DNA of 64,000 nucleotides from Eutypa lata (lineage: Eukaryota; Ascomycota; Sordariomycetes; Xylariales; Diatrypaceae): positions 1,731,001 to 1,795,000 of the forward strand of contig JAKULF010000006.1 of NCBI GenBank assembly GCA_022661535.1, read 5' to 3'. This document shows, one piece after another, positions 38,132-49,239 of this stretch. Made by a program: the position numbers and the translations under genes. Numbering within the stretch: position 1 is the first letter of the stretch; every line of letters begins with the position of its first letter. The notes under the pieces are model-generated. The model saw only the letters and a list, made by a program, of their open reading frames with translations, had not been told where the DNA came from and searched no databases.

Positions 38132-40074
38132 ACGGGCATTGTGGCAATGTTTTTCTTTCTGGGTCTCAAAAGGAGTCGCCGGGGTTCATGTGCATCATCT
38201 GGCGTAGCGAAAATAGCTACGAAACGAAAACCAAATACCAATTGAGCCATGTGTGTTCATAAAAACTATTGCGTGCCTTTCGGTTTTCATCATGACCTTG
38301 GTCCCAGCTGAGCTTTCCTACAGGCAAGCTAATATCTGTAGGATGGGCGATACTGGTGGTAGCTAGCGGTCGGCCGGCCTTCATTTGATTCGGTCATCCA
38401 CCGTATAAGAACCTCCGATGCTCATGAATACGAGTTGACGATAATGCACATATACGTAAACTACCTAACCTACCCATGAGTTCTGAACGTCCATTGCGAT
38501 TTGCGTGTTAAGTTAGATGCTTCCTGGGAAATCTTGTAGACAAGGTTGCGTGGGCGTGTAGTAGTCACCCATTCCGCAATTAGAGGTTACGTCTCGTTGA
38601 AGTCATGAGGGAGCACGTGAATTATCGTTTCCCCACCCTTATCCAGCATATCATTCTAACGACTTCCCCCCATCGCTGCACCCAATTTCCCCAACGCCTC
38701 CTTCAACACCTCCTTAGACAGTCTAATTAGTAAGTACAAAGGTCAGAACAGAAGCTCGAGTCGCTGCAGCCAATGCTATGGATGCGTTATTCAGCGACCG
38801 ATGGTAACACCTCGTCAGACTACTGGCGAGCGATGTTGAAAGCCTTGCCTTGCTTGAAGTATAGTAGACCTTGCTTCTGGCTCTTCAGAATCACTTATTG
38901 GCTGGGTGAGTCCTAATATCGTGTGCAGAAAACACATTTACTTCCAGTGATTTTCCGTGGCTAGCAAGAAGAAATCCCCGCCAGAGAAAGGGTGAAAATG
39001 GGCGCTACGTTAGAGAATATGGATAGGAGAACGTTCTGTTGCGAGTTCTCATATTAATAACAAAGATACACACGTAGGATCCGATCGATTCGTACCATGG
39101 CAGATCCTGTTGCATTTACTCAACGGTTGTTGAGCGGTTGGGAACGAACCATAGTGAACTAACGGCCAACCTATTTTCAACATTGGATCCGTCCAGGTTG
39201 TAGCCATGTTAAATGATGCGTTAAGGGTTTCAATTTAAAAAATACCTGTTTAAACAGTAATAATCAATGATTATTCTATACTCACTATTAGAGCCATAAC
39301 CTTATTCAATTTTTAAGCATCTCACCGAAACTATATATAAGTTATATAACACAAGTAAATGTAAGTGTAAGTTATGGTGAAAGAGGAGAAGCAGCTTGCC
39401 GTCTTTAACGGCTAATAGGATAAAGTATTCTGTCGACTAATAAGAATCGTACGCGGGTTACAAGTTACTATCTTCCCATACTGGTACGCGACCCTTTTAG
39501 ACGGATGTTTCAAGATAGAGGGTGCAGAAGCCACGATGGCTTCATTCGTAATATACCAGATCAAAGTAGTCATTAGTTAGTTACATCTCGTACTTAATAC
39601 ATATATTTCTACCTTGCATCCAAACGTGTCTGTTCGATTCTTACGTAGTACGGACCATTCAACTTAGTGTAACCCAACTGGTATACTTACTTTACCTAGG
39701 CAAGAGTAAAGTAATACCCTAACTATGTTGAATGTGTAATAAGTTGGTAAAACGGATATAGCCCAGTATTGTTTTGGGCGTATGACGCTATACTTTCAAC
39801 TACCTACTAGATTTAACCTTGGAAACCTTCTTTTTAACGCTTTGATGTTATCCCAATGTTAAAAAACCTATTACCGGTATTTTATACTTTACGGAATTAG
39901 GACCCGTGTAGGCTCTTGCAGTATTTAGCAGACCTGAACATCTGTCGCTTCAACATCCTAGAACCTCCGCATCGAAAAACCTTCTATCAGACCGAGAACT
40001 TCTCCTTAGCTTACGAAGTCCAACACCTATCTCATTACTCTCTAACAACTACTCGCTGTCTAGCCGCCTAAAAA
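38132..40074. other. AT-rich intergenic region upstream of the secreted protein gene
   Basis: Base content drops sharply: 30 of 120 bases at 39241-39360 are G or C. No intact gene is visible. Near 38667-38735 the minus strand has a short open frame after a TTAG acceptor (LSKEVLKEALGKLGAAM then stop) that could be the last exon of an unseen small gene or a relic. Confidence 0.5.
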
Positions 40075-40612
40075 ATGCAAATCACCATCTTCCTCACCAC
40101 CATCATCGCGGCTATGGTGGTCGGCCTAGCCACAGCCGCTCCCGCTCCCACTCTTCCCACACCCCCCACCGCGCTCGAGGCGCGCTACTTCCCCCAGGAC
40201 CAGTGCTCCTTGCACGTGACGCAGTGGCAGAAGCACCAGAACGACGTCAAGGACGACTACCTGCTGGAGATACGGGTCGTGAGCGGGAACGGGGAGCGCC
40301 TCAGCGGCATGGTGAACAAGCGCCTGCGCATGCCCGACCACTCCGTCGCCACCATCCCCGGCCAGCTGCGCTACCAGCTCGCGGTCCAGGTCGGCGCCGT
40401 CGATACCGACCCCGTGGAGTTTGGTTACGCGGGGCAGAGTTGGTGAGGCTCAACTCTCCTTCTCCTCTCTCCTCCCCTCCATTTTCTTCTTCCCTTTGAA
40501 GAAGGAGAACTGACTAGCTAACTCTGAATGTTCTAGGACCTCTGCCAGTGGGTGCACCACTGGCGCTTTTGTCTATGGAATTCGCAAGATGGACTGTGGT
40601 TTCACTTGCTAG
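40075..40612 (+). CDS. Small secreted cysteine-containing protein (effector-like)
   Basis: Exons 40075-40442 and 40537-40612 give 147 residues. A signal peptide is clear: hydrophobic residues 4-18, then ATAAPAP. The string LEAR at 34-37 resembles a Kex2-like propeptide end, so the mature form may start at Tyr 38. Four cysteines (44, 129, 143, 147) could form two disulfides; three lie in the last 19 residues (SGCTTGAF, MDCGFTC), which exist only if the 94 bp intron (GTGAGG donor, GCTAAC branch site, TTCTAG acceptor) is removed. Unspliced, the protein would stop just after GQSW with a single cysteine. The gene is GC-richer (35 of 60 bases at 40201-40260) than its AT-rich surroundings. Its function is unknown; size, secretion and setting suit a host- or microbe-directed effector, but this is inference. 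Confidence 0.85.
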
Positions 40613-41762
40613 ATAACCAGGGATCTTTATTTGAAATTGTATATACGTGCTGTATTTCAATATACATACAGCTGGGGAATGGAAGAAAGGGTATTTGAGG
40701 GGTGGCATTGGAATTGTTGCAGTAAGGGGGGCCCCCTATTAATGGCGGGCTTCTTAGTAAGCACACGGAGCAGAGGTTCTGTGTAGCTACTTGAAGCTTC
40801 CTAACCTGTTTTCAGTAAATCTTTCAGTTTAAGCAATTGTTATTTTCTGCTATATCCCTTACCTAACTCACCCAAATCAGACTGTACATAATAAGAATGC
40901 TGTCTTCGCTGCCGGCATAAGAGCAATCCGTAATCCTGCTAGCTAACTAGAAGAAGCTGCAACCGTCACAGACACGGGAAAAAAACTTAGCTTACCGCAT
41001 AAGTTACAGTATGCATGTATAATCATTTTAGGTAATTGTATTAAAAGGTAAAGCATTAGTCACTAACCAGGTGATCGTGAAAGTATAGTTCTTTTACCAA
41101 ATTGAAACCTTCTAGGAGGCTGTAACTTGGGGGTAACGCGTATCTACGAATCTCCATGATAAGGTGAGTAAGTATATCGGATTGGAGAAGGGGAAGAATA
41201 TTCGAAGTGGCCTGTATGATAGAAGACCCTATTGATAGTACAGGTAGTATGGACATCTATCCCATCTCTAAGGTGCTAACGACCATTTGTTAATTATACA
41301 TACAATCACAACCTTCGTAGCAGAGGACAGCAAAGGGGGGGAAACGTTAGGGATAAGATGATTTGATATAAATTCCTACTAAGTTTTGAATTTCCAAACA
41401 GACGCTAGGAGTAGACCAGAGAGATTTGCTGGTTACGAGGGCAACCGTTGACGGGTAGTTGGGTAGAATAAAATACATTTACACGGCGAACTGACGGCAA
41501 CGAAAAGGCCATCAAGGTGGAATTTCCTAATCAGGTTCAAGCATACCGCTCGATGAGGATAGAAGCGTAAGGCTTATCAATGAAGAACACAAACAAGTTG
41601 GGCCAGTAGTCCGGGTGTTAGAATATTATTTTTTTTTGGTTTGCAAGGTCTGCAGAGTCCAGCCCAGTTTGAGAAAGTGAATGCGTTTACCCGCTCCCAC
41701 CCTAGGACCAATAGGATACAGGCCATATATATATAGAAACTAGAAACAATGCTTACACAATG
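40613..41762. other. AT-rich intergenic region
   Basis: No gene supported. A 66-codon minus-strand frame (41256-41056) has an ATG but no family or splice support. Confidence 0.5.
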
Positions 41763-41855
41763 ACCGATGTCGTCTAGAGGTTTTAGGATGTCGCGTTTTC
41801 AAATTTGGGAAATTGAAAGCCCGCGAAGACCAGGGTTCGAACCCCTGCATCGGTG
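41763..41855 (+). tRNA. tRNA-Glu (anticodon UUC) with a 19-base intron
   Basis: The acceptor stem ACCGATG pairs perfectly with CATCGGT (41848-41854). The D stem GTCT pairs weakly, with G-U pairs, around a 10-base loop. The anticodon stem TCGCG (41791-41795) pairs with CGCGA (41822-41826). The loop reads TTTTCA then C, giving anticodon TTC at 41798-41800. Bases 41802-41820 form an intron after position 37, the canonical site. The T arm is CAGGG-TTCGAAC-CCCTG. A run of ten T at 41861-41870 is a strong RNA polymerase III terminator. Folding is by eye. Confidence 0.9.
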
Positions 41856-41860
41856 CACAT

Positions 41861-41870
41861 TTTTTTTTTT
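41861..41870 (+). terminator. RNA polymerase III terminator (T10)
   Basis: Ten T begin six bases after the tRNA-Glu 3' end, as expected for Pol III termination. Confidence 0.85.
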
Positions 41871-42942
41871 GGTTATATTTTTGCCCAAAATGAATTTTCA
41901 CCTCCTTTTATTGCATGAAAACCACTTGTAAAATATGTCCCAGTCCTGGGCAAGCAAATAAACGGTAGTTTATACGGGAGGTCCTACAGCAGCAGCGTTG
42001 CCATCGGTATTGCCATACGATTCTAAATGTCAAATGCATAGTGCAGGATCTCTTAGATGCAGTCTTAGAAGGAGCTTCACGGTTACCTGATGGACTTCGG
42101 GACAGGGTGAGTTTTATAGCACCACTCGACTACCTTTTAAAGGCCGGCACCGTTATCTGTGATGCTACTTATAATGGAACGCGTTGAGTGTGATAGGAGA
42201 GACCAAGTCAGTACCACATTAAATGATGCGCACCCTTAAATATTACCATTCGAATAATACCTCCTCCTTATTAAATGATAATACGTAATTATTCCAAAAG
42301 AACTAATATAAACCTATGGTTATTCCGATTGTTCTACGATATGTTAATACCGATTGCTTATTTACAACGCCTGAAGCCTAACTTAGGTAGATAGATATCT
42401 TTTTAGTATAAATATACCTACTAATAATACCAGAAGGTTGTATCAATTATTTTGGCAACGACTTAGAGACACCGTTGATATTTGCGAGATCACGCTGATG
42501 AGAATCGGCGGATGCAGATGACGAGTTGGCTATCCGAGAATATTTCTTCTAATCGTTACGAAATGTTATGGATGTGTCGTCGTTCAAATATTACGTATGT
42601 CCCAAGTAGAACACAGAAAAGTGATCATGGAAGGGGGTATCGCTCGCTCAGGCCATCTTAGGAACGATATCTTCAGATAATAAGTAGCATTGTCGATGTA
42701 GGATATAATATAGAAAACGTCTTCGTGACTAAGTTTCAATTACGTTTGTGCCTACCATTTTATGCAATCCCTTATATCGAACTGAAAGAGTTGCCGAGAT
42801 GATATAAAGTAATTCTCGGCTGCCAACTTAGAATCACGCTGTCACATCTCTTTATTCTATCACCGGGCGTGGGGAGTCAGTAGGTTTGATATTAATAAGG
42901 TACCTCCAGCTGATTTTGTGCCCCCATACAACATTATCAGAG
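41871..42942. other. AT-rich intergenic region
   Basis: No gene, tRNA or clear repeat seen. It is AT-rich (18 of 60 bases at 42301-42360 are G or C) and could be a mutated, repeat-derived stretch, but no transposon motif is legible. Confidence 0.45.
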
Positions 42943-44581
42943 CTATCCAACCCATTTCTCTATTAGCCCGACCGTCCATTCTTTGAAATAGCGGTCAGTA
43001 TCAGGAATGAGGCTGTTGCTATTTTCCAGAATGCCCATGACTCCGTCGATGGCATCGGTTGGCAGCGTGATGTCCTGGACATCCGAGGTCATGGAGTCTA
43101 ACATCTTGTCCGCTTCTTCTTGACTGACCAATCGATAGAGTACCTTCACAGCTTTACGAGGTGATTTCAGCTCTCCCGTGGAAGAGAAAGTGATGTTACC
43201 ATTAAACACCCAGATGTTCAGCAACGATCTAGGCTCAACACCTTGGTCCGAGACTGGCAACTCTGGGTCGGATTTCGGCTGCCCCATGTCCATTGGGATC
43301 AGTATGGACTTTGAACAACCAGTCCGAGATATCGTCGCTAGCAAGATGGCGCTGACACACTGTGCTAAGCTAGGGCCAGCACTGGGACTGGGGCCTTTAG
43401 GCTCTTCCTGACCGACGCTGACCTGCCACTTGAACAGGGAGATGGATGACGTCTTACTATTCGAGAAACCTAATGGTCTGCTACAGGCGCTACATGAGGC
43501 TAATGTCTTCTCCGAGGCGGCTTCTGTAGTTACTTCGCTAGGTTTTGCTTGGGTGGGATCTTCTATATAGTCATCTGAACCAGACGTCGTCGGGTTGGGA
43601 GCAACCTACAGACAGTTTGCATTAGCAATCTGCCTTTGCACATTTACTGCACTGCGATGCGGTGGTATCACATAATTCAATTGAAAGCTACCAATAACTA
43701 AAAAACAATAGCATGTCCCTCTAGGTAATCGCGAGATCTTCACGTCTCGGAAAGATCCCGCAGAATATTAGAGGCGTCTTCCAAAAATGCGGCCGCCAAG
43801 CCCATAGCGTAAAGCTAGGATTCGACAACCGCATTTTCGACTGGGAAGGTATATTCAATCTAGGGTATGAGTATCGGTGACCACGCCACTGAGTGTGCGA
43901 GGACGCTGGTTTGGCCACCTTCTGTATACCCATGCAATTCTATTCGGAAAGAAAAAAAGAGATAAAAAAAAAAAAAAAACTTACTACAGAGTCGTTGATA
44001 TCTGATTCGGAAAGGAGAAAGGAAGCTAGATCGACGAACCCAACACCAGGTTGAGCAGATATCCGCGAGTTTGCACCATAGCCCTTCTGAGCTAGATTTT
44101 CTTCATCATGGTTATCATGGTCGTTAGGCTTGTGGCAGTGCCAAAACTCCATCATCTCAGCCCAGTTCTCGCTGGGTAGATCCTTCCAGACAGTTAATAC
44201 ATCTGACTGGACGATGACCGCCTGGCAAGCTCTACAGCGAATGGCAAGACCTGGTTCCAAATCGCTTGCTGACCATGGGACGCTCTGATCTTCCACCGAC
44301 GGTCGACCATTTGATGCAGTGGTGGATGCAAGAGGTAATCGCCATGTGAGACCCTTTGCACCTATTTTGGGTATCGGTAATTGCAAGATGGGGTTGACTT
44401 GACCAGGCAGTTGGACGAATTGCTCTACACCATCATGGTTGATTGCCAATCTCAAGCCATCAGGCGAGAGAATAGCTTTAGTACTAGAATTGCTTGGCGT
44501 TTGCAGACTACATCCAACAGATACTTGTCGTATATTTGATAGTAGTTCTGCGTATATGAGAATGTCAGGAGGAGTCGACAT
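42943..44581 (-). CDS. UBE3D-like, E2-binding HECT-like ubiquitin ligase
   Basis: Exons 44581-43985 and 43605-42943 give 419 residues. The family (E2-binding protein, HECT_2) binds ubiquitin-conjugating enzymes; human UBE3D is the best-known member. Recognised features are the start MSTPPDILIYAELLSNIRQ, the cysteine pairs IRCRACQAVI and ASCSACSRPLGF that suggest a zinc site, SLFKWQVSV, and the C-terminal RKAVKVLYRL block. Phase 0 on both sides supports the join, yet the intron is 379 bp, several times the local norm. It begins with a T tract just after the GTAAGT donor (16 A on the plus strand, 43964-43979) and contains a 71-codon open frame, so a missed cassette exon is possible. The gene is divergent from the questin-oxidase-like gene, with 345 bp between starts. 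Confidence 0.82.
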
Positions 44582-44926
44582 TCTGTGCGATGAGGTGTTG
44601 AGCATGAAGAAGATTGAAGTTTCACCACCATGTACGTAGTTACTTGTACTAAAATAACGTTGACGTTCCAAGCGCGTCGATCTGAACGCATTGACCATAT
44701 CACTGAAATCAGCATAATATGACATATATGCATAATATTGCACCGTTTAGTGAAATCACCCCATTATTTAATTCAGCATATATATATTCCCCCAACAAGT
44801 TGCGTCATTGCCTGCCCATGTCGTTCTCCCCATTGAAGATTAATGACAACGGGAGAAGAAAAAGAAAAAAACTTAACTTAGAACAAGCTAGTATGTGAAA
44901 AACCGAAGAGAAGCAAAGAGCAAAAG
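44582..44926. promoter_or_regulatory. Short divergent promoter, UBE3D-like / questin-oxidase-like
   Basis: Only 345 bp separate the two start codons, so the promoters must overlap. A TATATATA string lies near 44780. Confidence 0.55.
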
Positions 44927-46412
44927 ATGGCTTCGGTAATCTCATACATCCCGATCGTCAACCGACTCGTGTCCGGCTCCAGCGTGCGGTCCATCGACCT
45001 CCCGCCGGTGGAAGTGCACAATGTGGAGACGGCGCCGGAGAAGCGGCCTCGGACGCTGAAGCACCTGCTGCGGGCGAACCACGTGAACCACGCCATCGTG
45101 TACCACGAGCTGCGGTTCGACAACCACCTGCCGCACATCCTGTGCTCGGCGTACCTGCTCGGCGCCGACGCCCACCAGCTGCATCACATCTACGATACCG
45201 AGTCCAAGGAGCTCGAGCCCTGGCGCGAGTCCCCCGCCGAGGTCACCCAGGCCGACTGGCGCGACTTCCTCGGGGATAAGCGCTACCAGCGTGCCTATGT
45301 GGACTTCTATGAGGATGCTCTGGTGATGAGGCACGGCTACGACTGGAGGAAGGTCGTTGACGAGTACATGTTCAGTGGCAAGGAACCGCTTGTCAACGGC
45401 CTCATTGGTGGCCGTACGATTCCCCACCCCCTTAATTATTATCTTAGATACCTACCTACCTACCATATACAAGAGCACTGGCTGACGGCTTCCACATAGT
45501 CGGACATCCCCTCATCCACCTAGGCTACGCTTACGAGATGGACAACAAGGAGCTCGCCATCGAAGCACTGGGGCTAGCCTCCGTGCAGTACAACTTCCTG
45601 CACAAGTACATCGACGACCCGTCATACACGCGGCCGCCACCTCCCCAGCCCACCATAACTACTACCGGAGTAGGATCAGCGGGCACGTCTCCGTGTCCGA
45701 CCCCGCTCGAGCTGCTCGGGAAGATGTCCCGCGACGAGCGCCTGAAGCACCTCTTCCCATCGCCCGGGTTCGACAACTTCGAGGCGCTGTTCGAGAAGCA
45801 CGAGGACCTGGTGCTGGAGTACTGGAACGCGTGGACGCCGGGCGCGAAGGGCGCGGACCCCCTCTCGCAGTTCGGCGCGTCGCAGGAGGCCGCCGTCGCG
45901 CTGCTCGTGGCCACCGTGCCGCCCGGGACGCACTCGTACAACTTCTTCGTCGTGCACCTGCTGACGACGAGCCACGCCGTCCGCGTCCTGCTCCCCGTCA
46001 TCCCGGCCAAGTTCCACGTCGGCCTGGTGCGCCAGTGGTGGCTCCTGGCCGTGGCGGTCTACATGGCCCGCCTGTGCCCCGTCGTCGACCCCGACTACAT
46101 CCGGCCCGGGGAGGTCAAGGGGAAGTTCTGGGACCACGTCGAGGATAGGGCGCTTAATGGGCCGTATGCTACGGATTCCCACTTTGTCAAAGGTATGGAT
46201 GCTTTTTTTTATTTTAAAATACTTCGACAGAGTTCTCTCAACCCCTGTCCTCCCGTTCCTCCCTCCCGCTTGTTTGAGAGAGTAACGCTCACATTTTATG
46301 CATAGCTGTTCGTGCTATGAGAGAGGCTGCTCGCACTTGGGGCGATGTGCATGAGCGCTACCTCGCTGCTGCGGTGCGGTTCGTAGATGACTTCAACGGC
46401 TGGGCGTTTTAG
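44927..46412 (+). CDS. Questin-oxidase-like protein (formerly DUF4243)
   Basis: Exons 44927-45413, 45500-46192 and 46306-46412 give 428 residues. The family is named after GedK of the geodin pathway, which opens the anthraquinone questin by Baeyer-Villiger-type oxidation; many fungal members have unknown substrates. Family-type strings are RANHVNHAIVYHELRFDNHL, NGLIGGLGHPLIHLGYAYE across intron 1, HSYNFFVVHLLTTSHAVR and the His-rich HLPHILCSAYLLGADAHQLHH. I chose the GTACGA donor because it restores GGLGHPLIHLGYA; a donor ten bases earlier would also keep frame. Most of the coding part is GC-rich, unlike the AT-rich region to its left. No polyketide synthase or other cluster gene is near, so a role in secondary metabolism is not supported by context. 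Confidence 0.88.
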
Positions 46413-46851
46413 TCGCTCGTGTCCAGTGATAGGGAGGGGCCTTATGAATCAAAATTGTGAATCAAAATAGGCAAACTCGGGCATTGCAGACAACTGGTGG
46501 AGTATCAATTGTATTATAAAAGCACACTCTGGCATATATTTATTGGGGCTTCCTACCCTTTTACTAGGAACACATTCATGAAGGATATATATGTAGCATG
46601 TTCGGTTGGTAACCCGTGGAAGATAGCAATAATTCTTCTAAGTTCATCATTAAGAGTCGTCCTTCAGCCACGTGAGCTAGGTTTCTTTGTACACTACTTT
46701 GAACAGAAACAAAAGATAAATAAACCACCCAGGTAGGTACCATGCACACCTTTCCCTAACTCCTCCCAAATGCTCGCGCGTAGGAACCAGGCCGGTTTCG
46801 GGTATCATATAAACAGTGATTTTAGCAACGGGGACAAGCCAACAAACAGAC
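46413..46851. other. Intergenic between convergent genes
   Basis: Holds the 3' flanks of the questin-oxidase-like gene and PCS1. No gene seen. Confidence 0.55.
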
Positions 46852-48435
46852 TCAATCGAGGCGTTCGGTTAAGGCCTTCATGACCCGGGCGTAGAATTTC
46901 GCTGCCTGCGGCCGCGGGAACGTGATCTCTTCCCGGAGATAATCCGGGAGCACATCGATCAGGGCCTCGTCACGGCTCGGGTCGAGCTGGGGCATGTACA
47001 AGAACTGCGTCTCGTCGAAGTCCGAGGAGCCGTCGACTCCTACCGCTAATTTGAAATGTAGCGCTGTTTGATATGATTAGCAAAATTCTGTTACGTGCGA
47101 TAACGAGGTTGGGATAGAAACTCACTGCCATTCCTGCCGGTCTGGATGCAATCGTATACTTCCTCATCGTGTTCCCGCTTGACGCCCCGGACGATCAGGC
47201 CTGCCAGGTCGGCGTACAGGTTCTCCTTCACCTGGGCCTGCTGGACTGCCGCCTCGGCATTAGCGAGCAATCGGTTGTTTCCAGCGTTACCCTTGATGGC
47301 GCTGCTCGGGACCTTGACATTGGCCGCTTCGGCTGATCGCGCGGCAGCCAGCTTCGAAGAGAGGGTCTTGTTCTCCGTCTTCGCCCCTGCCAGGGCAGCA
47401 TTGGTTTCCGAAAGCTGATCTTGCAGCTCCTCAGCCTTCGCCTGGCTAGCTTCTAGCTGCTGTCGTAAGCGTTGGGTCTCCTTTGCCACCTCTGTCTGGG
47501 CGGCGAGCTGTGCTTTCAAGGTGGCGATAAGCTCATTAGCAGCTAGAGATGAAGTTAGCTCGGCTTACTTGGTACGCTCGTAGGATACAGATACAGTGGT
47601 GGTGAAGTCGAGACTTACTATTGGACTTCTCTTCCGATTGCTGTTTTAACCGATCGTAGTTGCGCTTTGCCTCCATAACCCCAATCTCCCGCAAATCTCG
47701 ATATTTTGCCTCTAGATCTTGGTACTTCCTTGTCAAGTCTCCTACTCGTCTCCTCATCGATGGATCATTGAGTTTCGAATCTGACGCTGGAACCGTTCTA
47801 TGGCTTGCGCCGAAGAGCATTTGAGGTTGTGCACGTTGAACAGACGACATTCCGATACGACTGAAATTGGGCAGTTCTTCCATTTGCCCATCCTCATCTA
47901 AACTCAATTCCGTGGTCTCAACCTGCTGTGTCTCCGGTATTTCTGGTTCTGGCAGTTGTGTCTCAGGGATTTCGCGCTCTACCTCGCTCCTAGCCTTTGG
48001 TTTGCGCCCCCTCTTAGCAGGTGGTTGAACCGCAGGCTCGGGCTGGGTTTCGGGTATCTCGTCTTCCATCTCCGCTACTTTTGCTGCCTTTGCAGCTCTC
48101 GGACGTCCCCGCGCACCTTTGGGCTTCGAATTCGCCTCGATCGCATTCTCGTCTTGCCGATCCTGGTCTGGTGCTGGTGCTGGTGCTTCTTCAGGCGCAG
48201 GGCGTTTCCTGCCTCTTCCCGCCATGGTTTTCTCCTGAACGTTGGTCGGCTTGTCTGTTAACGCTTTCCGTGTTTTGGCGGCGTCTGGCTGGCGCGTCGC
48301 GGTTTGAGTAGTAAATTTGGTGGCTTTCTTCGGTGGCGCCATACGTTGTACAGGTTTGTGTCCACTAGATAATATATCTTCCTCCCCGTCTGAATCCACC
48401 CACCCTAGCAACGTGGTAGCCTTCAGTCTCGACAT
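46852..48435 (-). CDS. PCS1: Monopolin / kinetochore protein Pcs1 (Csm1)
   Basis: Csm1/Pcs1 forms V-shaped coiled-coil complexes that clamp microtubule attachment sites at kinetochores and act in rDNA. Minus-strand exons 48435-47619, 47542-47126 and 47063-46852 give 481 residues. The disordered N-terminus has AT-hook-like blocks GRGRKRP (73-79), ARGRPRA (108-114) and KRGRKPK (141-147), and three copies of EIPETQ (near 126-131, 155-160 and 165-170). A coiled coil spans roughly 240-370. The globular Csm1 domain contains LIVRGVKREHDEEVYDCIQT and, across intron 2, GRNGTLHFKLAVGV. Both introns (76 and 62 bp) are needed for this. The start is the ATG giving MSRLKATTLLGW. The gene is divergent from MSP1 with 804 bp between starts. 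Confidence 0.9.
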
Positions 48436-49239
48436 GGACAAAAAATACTTTTTTAACACGTAAAAAGTAGTTAGGTTGGGCCCATACGCTTAGACCCAAT
48501 GAAGGCGCATGCAGATAAAGGAGCAATATTTTAGTGTTGAATTTTTGTGAAGTTGTTTCTTGCTCATGCGATGATTGCGATGATGTCTATAAAGTTAAAG
48601 AACAACATATCTGGTACTTAATTAGCCAATGGCTGGTTGCGCCCGCCCGTGATGTCTTCAAGTCGCATAAGCGAATGAACTGGGACTTTGCGGTCTAACT
48701 AATAACTAACGCGAGTAAACAAAAGACGCGGCGGGCAAAGAGAAAGCTGCAGGGGTTTACCCCATGCTGGTTAAGCATTGTTCAGCTTCAGCCACACTTG
48801 AAAGAGCAGGCGCTAACTCTACGTTGTAGTCTAATAACAAGTATATACCAATACTACTCATTATATAAATGCATAAATATACAGCAAGAGCCACAAGTGG
48901 CGTCATTCTCTGTCCTAGATAGGTAGGTATTCATCAATTGCTTAACGATCTAAAAGCTTCAATGATTGCTTAAATCATATAACTGCGTAATACCTTAAGC
49001 TCTCGGCGCCCGGCCATTGTTCGAAACGACTTGCCTGGTAACATAGAGAGAGAGACTTCGCCACGCAAACCTACAAACCTACAAATCTTCACTGCTTTTA
49101 GGCAACATACTTGTTGATTTCTGATTCGTCTTAGATCTGATTGTATCAATATTTTCTCTCGCTTTTTTGTTCTCCATTCATTTGCCTGTCAACAAGAAGG
49201 CGGCAAATGCTCCGTGCTTGGCTTGGGCAGACATTTGCA
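48436..49239. promoter_or_regulatory. Divergent promoter region, PCS1 / MSP1
   Basis: No gene seen. An in-frame ATG at 49207 lies 11 codons upstream of the chosen MSP1 start and is the main alternative start. Confidence 0.5.

Noticed and set aside
39209..42230. Shared 12-mer TTAAATGATGCG at 39209-39220 and 42219-42230 as a mutated repeat pair
   Set aside because: The flanks do not align, and many shared 12-mers are expected by chance in 64 kb.
44927..46412. Secondary-metabolite cluster around the questin-oxidase-like gene
   Set aside because: Neighbours are a ubiquitin ligase, a monopolin subunit and an AAA ATPase; no polyketide synthase, P450, transporter or cluster regulator is present.
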